DNA from: Thiopontia sp964344135
Lineage (GTDB): Bacteria; Pseudomonadota; Gammaproteobacteria; GCF-002020875
Direction: 5' to 3'
Assembly: GCA_964344135.1 (NCBI GenBank)
Contig: CAYFMF010000008.1
Span: forward strand, 1 to 50,663
Length of the DNA stretch: 50,663 nt
Made by a program: the position numbers and the translations under genes. Each line of letters opens with the position of its first letter. The stretch's first letter is position 1. The notes beneath the pieces are model-generated. The model was not told the DNA's origin. It did no database searches and worked only from the letters and a program-made list of their open reading frames with translations. Shown here in pieces: positions 45,206 to 50,663 of the stretch.

Positions 45206-46543
45206 CTACTTCCCAACCTCCTGGCGAACCACCTGTGCCAGCGTCTCAACCTCAGCAGCCACCTCTGCCGCATCCTGCCCCTCTACCATGACGCGCACCA
45301 CCGGTTCGGTACCCGATGGTCTCAGCAGCACCCGTCCACGGTCGGCCAGACGCGCCTCGGCATCCATGACCGCCTGCTGGACCACCGCACTATCAACCAC
45401 ACCCCTCTGGCGCAGTGGTACATTGATCATCTCCTGGGGGTAGAGGGTTACATCACGGGTCAGTTGCGAAAGGGTCGAGCCACTCTCAACGATCTCGAAC
45501 AACACCTGAAGGGCGCTGACAATTCCGTCCCCGGTTGTTGTACGGTCGAGGCAGAGCAGATGGCCCGAGGACTCGCCGCCAATCATCCCGCCATGCTCCT
45601 GCAGCATCTCCAGAACATAGCGGTCCCCCACTGCGGAGCGGAGGAGTGGAATCTGCTGGGCAGCAAGTGCGTGCTCCACCCCAAGGTTGGTCATCAGCGT
45701 GCCCACCACCGGTCCGATCAGCTCCTCCGACTGCTGGCGGGAGCATGCAATCACATAGAGCATCAGGTCTCCATCAATCAGCGCACCGTCACTATCCACC
45801 ATCAGGCAACGGTCCCCATCCCCATCCAGCGCAATTCCAAGGTCGGCCTCATAGTGCTTGACCATTCCAGAGAGGACCTGCATATGGGTCGACCCCGCCT
45901 GGCGGTTGATATTGAGTCCATCGGGCCGGTCCCCGATGGTCACCACATCGGCACCCAGCTCGGCAAAGACGTGGGGGGCGGTCGCATAGGCGGCACCATT
46001 GGCACAGTCAACCACCAGCTTCATCCCCTTCAGGGAGAAGCCACTAGGTACCGATCTCTTGCAGAACTCAATATAGCGACCCGGGGCATCATCGACACGC
46101 CACGCCTTGCCGAGATGTGATGACTCCACCGTTGATATCGGTTTCTCCAGCAACGCCTCCACCTCCAGCTCCCAGCGGTCCGGGAGTTTGGCCCCCTCGG
46201 AAGAGAAGAACTTGAAGCCATTATCCTCAAACGGATTGTGCGAGGCGCTGATCACCAGCCCTGCACCCGCCTGCAGGGTGCGGGTCAGATAGGCGACCGC
46301 CGGGGTGGGCATCGGACCGAGCAGCCCGATATTGATCCCGGCAGCAGAGAAGCCGGCCTCCAGGGCCGACTCGAACATGTAGCCGGAGATCCGTGTATCC
46401 TTGCCGATCAGCACCTTGTCATGCCCCTCTCTGGCCAGCACCTGGCCCGCAGCATAGCCGAGCCGCATCGCAAAGTCGGGGGTAATGGGTGGCTCCCCTA
46501 CCCTGCCGCGAATTCCATCGGTACCAAAATATCTTCTACTCAT
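45206..46543 (-). CDS. glmM: Phosphoglucosamine mutase
   Basis: Converts glucosamine 6-phosphate to glucosamine 1-phosphate for peptidoglycan and LPS; 445 residues, as in E. coli. The phosphoserine loop ISASHNP has S101; the metal loop is DGDGDRC, the sugar loop GGESSGHL and the phosphate loop RPSGTEPVVRVM. GAGGA precedes the ATG. ftsH-folP-glmM order is conserved. Confidence 0.98.
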   Translation of the reverse strand: MSRRYFGTDGIRGRVGEPPITPDFAMRLGYAAGQVLAREGHDKVLIGKDTRISGYMFESALEAGFSAAGINIGLLGPMPTPAVAYLTRTLQAGAGLVISASHNPFEDNGFKFFSSEGAKLPDRWELEVEALLEKPISTVESSHLGKAWRVDDAPGRYIEFCKRSVPSGFSLKGMKLVVDCANGAAYATAPHVFAELGADVVTIGDRPDGLNINRQAGSTHMQVLSGMVKHYEADLGIALDGDGDRCLMVDSDGALIDGDLMLYVIACSRQQSEELIGPVVGTLMTNLGVEHALAAQQIPLLRSAVGDRYVLEMLQEHGGMIGGESSGHLLCLDRTTTGDGIVSALQVLFEIVESGSTLSQLTRDVTLYPQEMINVPLRQRGVVDSAVVQQAVMDAEARLADRGRVLLRPSGTEPVVRVMVEGQDAAEVAAEVETLAQVVRQEVGK

Positions 46544-46645
46544 TAAATCCTCTGTGCATAACTAATGCATTACATTCTATCAACACCCATTATCTGAGAT
46601 ACTTTTCTCCCCTCAGAGACACGCTCCTCCCCGATTTTCAGCCAT

Positions 46646-47440
46646 CTACAGTAACCCGGCACCCTGGAGTGCCTCACGGGTCTCACGCACATCATGCACC
46701 CGGACAATATCTGCTCCGCGCTCCACCGCAACCACCGCGGCCCCAACACTTCCGAAGAGTCGCTCTTCAACCGGCAGATCGCCCAGCAGCGCACCGATCA
46801 TCGATTTCCTCGAGATCCCCACCAGCAGTGGAACCTGCAGTGACCTGAGTCGATCCAGCCCCCTCAGCAGCTGAAGATTGTGCTCCAGCCTCTTTCCAAA
46901 GCCGAACCCGGGATCAACCAGAAGCCTGGAGCGCGAAATACCGGCCAGCTCACAATCTGCGATTCTCCCTCTGAGAAAGGCGACCACCTCCTCCACAACA
47001 TCCTCATAGTGCGGATCACTCTGCATGGTCCGCGGCTCCCCCTGCATATGCATCAGGCAGACCGGAACCTCGAGTGCAGCAGCCATCTCCGGCGCCCCCT
47101 CCTGCTGAAGGGCACGAACATCATTGATCAACCCTGCACCGGCGGCGACTGCCGCCTCCATTACCTCGGGCTTGCTGGTGTCGACAGAGACAAGAACATC
47201 GCACTCCCGGTGGATCGCCTCAATAACCGGGACAACTCGCTCCAGCTCCTCCTCAACCGATACTGCCGCTGCACCGGGGCGGGTGGACTCCCCGCCAATA
47301 TCGATAATGGATGCCCCTTGCTCCACCATCGCAAGTGCCTGTGCGAGCGCCCGCTCAAGGGTGTTGTAGGCACCCCCATCCGAGAAGGAGTCCGGGGTCA
47401 CGTTGAGAATCCCCATGATCCGGGGAGGGCGTTCACTCAA
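46646..47440 (-). CDS. folP: Dihydropteroate synthase
   Basis: Joins p-aminobenzoate to dihydropterin pyrophosphate in folate synthesis, the sulfonamide target; 264 residues. GILNVTPDSFSDGG, DIGGESTRPGA and DPGFGFGKRLEHN are the signature segments. The start must be TTG at 47440: an in-frame stop lies four codons upstream and the next ATG would remove the first strand. No good Shine-Dalgarno is seen; it starts 12 bp after the ftsH stop. Confidence 0.97.
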   Translation of the reverse strand: MSERPPRIMGILNVTPDSFSDGGAYNTLERALAQALAMVEQGASIIDIGGESTRPGAAAVSVEEELERVVPVIEAIHRECDVLVSVDTSKPEVMEAAVAAGAGLINDVRALQQEGAPEMAAALEVPVCLMHMQGEPRTMQSDPHYEDVVEEVVAFLRGRIADCELAGISRSRLLVDPGFGFGKRLEHNLQLLRGLDRLRSLQVPLLVGISRKSMIGALLGDLPVEERLFGSVGAAVVAVERGADIVRVHDVRETREALQGAGLL

Positions 47441-47452
47441 GGTTGTACTTTA

Positions 47453-49384
47453 TCAGTGCTGGTTGGCAGGTCCACCAATGGATGAGTCGGAGCCCTTGTC
47501 TGCAGAGGTGTTCTCTACCGCAGCAGGCTGCCCTGCTCCACCATCCTCATCCGAGTCGCTCCAGTCCTCCGGAGGGGATGGGGTCCGCCCCTCCATGATC
47601 TCCCTGATCTGCTCCTCACCAATGGTCTCGTAGCGAATCAGGGCATCAGCCATCACGTCCAGCTTCTCCCTGTTTGCACTCAGGATCTTCTCGGCACGTT
47701 CATAGTTGCGATCCACAACCGAGCGGATCTCCTCGTCAATCAGGTGGGCCGTCTCGTCAGAGACCTCCTTGTGCTTGGTGACCGAGCGCCCCAGAAAGAC
47801 CTCTCCCTCCTCCTCAGCATAGGTCAGCGGCCCCAGCTTCTCCGAGAGCCCCCACTTGGTGACCATGTTGCGTGCAATATCGGTGGCACGCTCAATATCG
47901 TTGGATGCGCCCGTGGTTACCGCATCCTTGCCAAAGACCATCTCCTCGGCAATCCGGCCACCAAAGAGGCTGGAGATCTGACTCTCCAGTCTTCTCTTGC
48001 TGTGGCTGTAGCGATCCTCCTCGGGGAGAAACATGGTGACCCCCAGTGCTCGCCCACGGGGAATGATGGTCACCTTGTAGACCGGATCATGGTCCGGAAC
48101 AGAGAGACCGACAATGGCGTGTCCCGCCTCATGGAAGGCGGTCAGTGCCTTCTCGTCATCACTCATCACCATGGAGCGGCGCTCCGCCCCCATCATGATC
48201 TTGTCCTTGGCCTTCTCAAACTCCACCATGTTGACCAGACGCTTCCCCGCCTTGGCGGCAAACAGGGCCGCCTCATTGACCAGATTGGCCAGATCCGCAC
48301 CCGAGAATCCGGGGGTACCACGCGCCAGCAGTTTCGGTTTCACATTCTTCGCCACCGGCACCTTGTTCATGTGGACCTTGAGAATCTGCTCCCTTCCACG
48401 CACATCGGGCAGCGGCACCACCACCTGGCGATCAAAACGGCCCGGACGCAGCAGCGCAGGATCGAGAACATCGGGACGGTTGGTTGCCGCAATCACAATC
48501 ACTCCGTCGTTGGGCTCAAAGCCATCCATCTCCACCAGCAGCTGGTTGAGGGTCTGCTCACGCTCATCATGGCCACCACCCAGGCCAGCACCACGATGGC
48601 GCCCCACCGCGTCGATCTCATCAATAAAGATGATACAGGGGGAGTTCTTCTTGGCCTGCTCAAACATGTCCCGCACACGGGAGGCACCGACACCGACAAA
48701 CATCTCCACAAAGTCGGAGCCCGAAATCGTGAAGAAAGGGACCTTGGCCTCTCCTGCAATCGCCTTGGCGAGCAGGGTCTTGCCGGTACCGGGAGAGCCG
48801 GTCAGCAGTACACCACGCGGGATCTTGCCACCCAGCTTCTGGAACTTGCCCGGATCCTGCAGGAAATCGACCAGTTCGGAGACCTCCTCCTTCGCCTCCT
48901 CCACACCGGCAACATCGGCAAAGGTGACCTGCACCTGATCCTCATTGAGCAGGCGCGCCTTGCTCTTTCCAAAGGACATCGGCCCCCCCTTGCCGCCCAT
49001 GCCCCCCTGCATCTGACGCATGAAGAAGACCCAGACCGCAATCAGCAGCAGCATCGGGAACCAGGAGATGAAGATCTGCATCAATACCCCCTGCTGCTCG
49101 GGTGGTTCCGCCTTGATCACAACACCATTCTCGATCAGATCACCGATCATTCCACGATCACCGGGATCGTAGGTGGTGAAGGACTGTCCGGAGGTGGTCA
49201 CCCCCTTCACCACGCGCCCCTCAATATCAACACTACTGACACGCCCCTGGCGGACATCGGTAATGAACTGGGAATACTCCACACTCTGGGAGGTGGCGTT
49301 GCGTGGAGCGAAGCTGTTGAAGACGGACATCAAGACCATCGCAATCACGACCCAGAGAAGAATGTTTTTGATCATATCGTTCAA
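47453..49384 (-). CDS. ftsH: ATP-dependent zinc metalloprotease FtsH
   Basis: Membrane-anchored AAA+ protease for short-lived and damaged proteins; 643 residues. Two N-terminal helices (about 5-24 and 103-121) flank a periplasmic domain; Walker A GSPGTGKT (196-203), Walker B IIFIDEIDA and the second region of homology precede the zinc motif HEAGH (418-422). The start is TTG at 49384, supported by AGGA eight bases upstream; the next in-frame ATG is 49375. In E. coli FtsH degrades LpxC and sigma-32. A sigma-32-like promoter lies upstream. Confidence 0.98.
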   Translation of the reverse strand: MNDMIKNILLWVVIAMVLMSVFNSFAPRNATSQSVEYSQFITDVRQGRVSSVDIEGRVVKGVTTSGQSFTTYDPGDRGMIGDLIENGVVIKAEPPEQQGVLMQIFISWFPMLLLIAVWVFFMRQMQGGMGGKGGPMSFGKSKARLLNEDQVQVTFADVAGVEEAKEEVSELVDFLQDPGKFQKLGGKIPRGVLLTGSPGTGKTLLAKAIAGEAKVPFFTISGSDFVEMFVGVGASRVRDMFEQAKKNSPCIIFIDEIDAVGRHRGAGLGGGHDEREQTLNQLLVEMDGFEPNDGVIVIAATNRPDVLDPALLRPGRFDRQVVVPLPDVRGREQILKVHMNKVPVAKNVKPKLLARGTPGFSGADLANLVNEAALFAAKAGKRLVNMVEFEKAKDKIMMGAERRSMVMSDDEKALTAFHEAGHAIVGLSVPDHDPVYKVTIIPRGRALGVTMFLPEEDRYSHSKRRLESQISSLFGGRIAEEMVFGKDAVTTGASNDIERATDIARNMVTKWGLSEKLGPLTYAEEEGEVFLGRSVTKHKEVSDETAHLIDEEIRSVVDRNYERAEKILSANREKLDVMADALIRYETIGEEQIREIMEGRTPSPPEDWSDSDEDGGAGQPAAVENTSADKGSDSSIGGPANQH

Positions 49385-49421
49385 GATTGATTTCCTGTTG
49401 TTATTGTCTGTATCTATTACT

Positions 49422-49450
49422 GTATGGGGCCGATTATACCCAAAATCAAC
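49422..49450 (-). promoter_or_regulatory. Candidate heat-shock (sigma-32) promoter of ftsH
   Basis: Minus strand GTTGATT (49444-49450), a 14-bp spacer and CCCCATAC (49422-49429), resembling the sigma-32 consensus CTTGAAA / CCCCATnT. A perfect TATAAT (49433-49438) lies in the spacer and could be a sigma-70 -10, though its -35 is poor. The distance to the ftsH start is about 37 bp. Confidence 0.5.
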
Positions 49451-49526
49451 CCATTCTCTGTTGAATATTAAACATCTCGACGGTTTGTCCAGGACAAAAC
49501 TTCGGGATCATCAACCAGAGGAAGGA

Positions 49527-50147
49527 TCACCCTTTAAACCCTTTTGCCAGCAGATAAACCTCACGGCTGCGCCCCCTGGAGGCCTTCGGTTTTCTGGTAA
49601 TGACAACCTGAAAATCGGCACGCAGTCCCTGCAGCAGCTGGTCGAATCCCTCCCCCTGGAACACCTTCATCAGCAGACCCCCCCCTTTTCTGAGGGTCTG
49701 GCGGGCAAAATCGTGTGCCATCTCAACCAGAACCATCGCCTTCGGGATATCCACGGCGGGAACACCGCTCATGTTGGGGGCCATGTCGGAGAGAACCAGA
49801 TCGATCTCCTCACCCCCTACTCTGGAGAGCAGCTGCTCCAGCAGCGCATCCTCCCTGAAATCCCCCCGCAGAAAGATTGCGCCGGGAACGGGCTCCATCT
49901 CCAGCAGGTCGGTCGCAATCACAACCCCCCGCTCTCCCACCTTCTGGACCGCAACCTGGGTCCACCCCCCGGGGGCCGCCCCCAGATCCACAACCCGCAG
50001 TCCGGGACGCAGGAGGTGGTCCTTCTCATCAATCTCCAGCAGCTTGTAGACTGCACGCGAGCGGTACCCGTCACTCTGCGCCCTTTTGACAAACTCGTCA
50101 TCAAAGTGCTCTTTCAGCCAGCGGCCACTGCTTTTACTTCTTGCCAC
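49527..50147 (-). CDS. rlmE: 23S rRNA 2'-O-ribose U2552 methyltransferase
   Basis: Heat-shock-associated rRNA methyltransferase (FtsJ/RrmJ), 206 residues. SAM-binding VVDLGAAPGGWTQ and LVLSDMAPNMSG, and the SRGRSREVYLLAKGFK C-terminus with the catalytic Lys/Glu, are clear. Start GTG at 50147 with GAGAGGG eight bases upstream. It lies upstream of ftsH (142 bp) and diverges from yhbY, as in E. coli. Confidence 0.97.
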   Translation of the reverse strand: MARSKSSGRWLKEHFDDEFVKRAQSDGYRSRAVYKLLEIDEKDHLLRPGLRVVDLGAAPGGWTQVAVQKVGERGVVIATDLLEMEPVPGAIFLRGDFREDALLEQLLSRVGGEEIDLVLSDMAPNMSGVPAVDIPKAMVLVEMAHDFARQTLRKGGGLLMKVFQGEGFDQLLQGLRADFQVVITRKPKASRGRSREVYLLAKGFKG

Positions 50148-50169
50148 AACGCCCTCTCGAACTTACCAT
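50141..50169 (+). promoter_or_regulatory. Candidate promoter of yhbY
   Basis: TTGCCA (50141-50146), 17-bp spacer, TACCAT (50164-50169), with a start predicted about 25 bp before the yhbY ATG. The -35 overlaps the rlmE start codon on the other strand. Confidence 0.4.
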
Positions 50170-50201
50170 ACGCCCCCTTTCTCCAGAGTGGACAGGGAAC
50201 G

Positions 50202-50495
50202 ATGAATCTTACAGGAAAACAGAAACGGCATCTGCGCGGGCTCGGCCATGACCTCCATCCACTGGTCACGGTGGGTGACAAGGGACTCTCCGAGAACCTG
50301 CTGGCAGAGCTGGATCAGACGCTGGAGCACCATGAGCTGATCAAGGTGCGTGTCAATGCGGGAGATCGGGAGGAGCGCAAGCTACTGATTGATCAACTCA
50401 TAGAGAAGAGTGGATCGGAGCTGATACAGACCATCGGCCATATTGCCCTGCTCTATCGCAAGGCCAAAAAGCCCTCACTGCAACTTCCACAATAA
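50202..50495 (+). CDS. yhbY: Ribosome-assembly RNA-binding protein YhbY
   Basis: CRM-domain protein of 97 residues that associates with pre-50S particles. Typical segments are LTGKQKRHLRGLGHDLHPLVTVGDKGLSE and the GHIALLYRK near the C-terminus with the family's glycine-rich-loop position. AGGGAA precedes the ATG. It is divergent from rlmE-ftsH and is the only plus-strand gene right of the gap. Confidence 0.95.
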   Translation: MNLTGKQKRHLRGLGHDLHPLVTVGDKGLSENLLAELDQTLEHHELIKVRVNAGDREERKLLIDQLIEKSGSELIQTIGHIALLYRKAKKPSLQLPQ

Positions 50496-50559
50496 GATCA
50501 ATATGCTGTTACGCTGAACCGTAACTTCTCAAAAAGTCCATATATCACTCAGACGCCAT

Positions 50560-50663
50560 GCAGGGTTGCGCTCTGCTTTTTGGGGACGCCGTGAATGCAT
50601 CCATGCAGGCTTGACGGCGGCATCCATGCCGCCAACACCCCAACAAGCAGCCCCCAACCCTGC
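50560..50663. repeat. Intergenic palindromic element, copy E (at contig end)
   Basis: Perfect 9-bp outer arms GCAGGGTTG / CAACCCTGC (50560-50568, 50655-50663), near-matching CTGCTTTTTGGGG / CCCCAACAAGCAG inside them, TGCATCCATGCA, and a perfect 7-bp GGCGGCA / TGCCGCC stem with a TCCA loop. The window ends on the last base of the outer arm. Confidence 0.75.

Overview
This is a 50.7 kb piece of a bacterial chromosome made almost entirely of core housekeeping genes. Gene content and order point to a Gammaproteobacterium. surE-pcm-yqaA-nlpD-rpoS, rlmE-ftsH-folP-glmM-tpiA-secG-tRNA-Leu, tRNA-fMet-rimP-nusA-infB-rbfA-truB-rpsO-pnp and cvpA-purF-metZ are all gammaproteobacterial arrangements. The DNA looks fairly GC-rich by eye, nuoC and nuoD are separate, and lysS-prfB-recJ-rpfE order recalls Xanthomonas and sulfur-oxidising lineages. 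I cannot name the genus. A run of exactly 100 N (3363-3462) marks a scaffold join, so this is a draft or metagenome assembly.

Layout: 1-3362 holds cysS (minus) diverging from a periplasmic cyclophilin, ppiB and lpxH (plus). After the gap nearly everything runs on the minus strand, so biological order is right to left. From the right end: yhbY (plus) diverges from rlmE; then ftsH-folP-glmM-tpiA-secG-tRNA-Leu(GAG); the 14-gene nuoA-N complex I operon; tRNA-fMet; rimP-nusA-infB, a small GxxExxY gene, rbfA-truB, rpsO, pnp and a strong terminator; surE-pcm-yqaA-nlpD-rpoS; alaC-hom-thrC; a truncated rpfE-like gene, recJ, prfB (with its programmed +1 frameshift), lysS; cvpA-purF-metZ.

The genes cover translation and RNA turnover (infB, nusA, rimP, rbfA, truB, rpsO, pnp, prfB, lysS, cysS, rlmE, yhbY), respiration (nuo), stationary-phase and stress control (rpoS, surE, pcm, ftsH), envelope precursors (glmM, lpxH, nlpD) and biosynthesis (purF, folP, threonine, alanine and methionine genes).

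No large accessory island, prophage, IS element or CRISPR array is visible. The unusual material is small: (1) a GxxExxY gene bounded exactly, start codon to stop codon, by 30-bp imperfect inverted repeats made of 9-bp CTTCGTG units, inserted in the infB-rbfA junction, with a solo repeat copy between yqaA and nlpD; (2) a family of intergenic nested palindromes (five copies plus one of a second type), two of which fill the two large gaps inside the nuo operon and one of which abuts a truncated gene; (3) a Pro-rich insertion of about 30 residues between the two ferredoxin motifs of NuoI; (4) an initiator tRNA whose 1:72 mismatch is U-U, not the C-A of E. coli. No intergenic stretch exceeds 300 bases.
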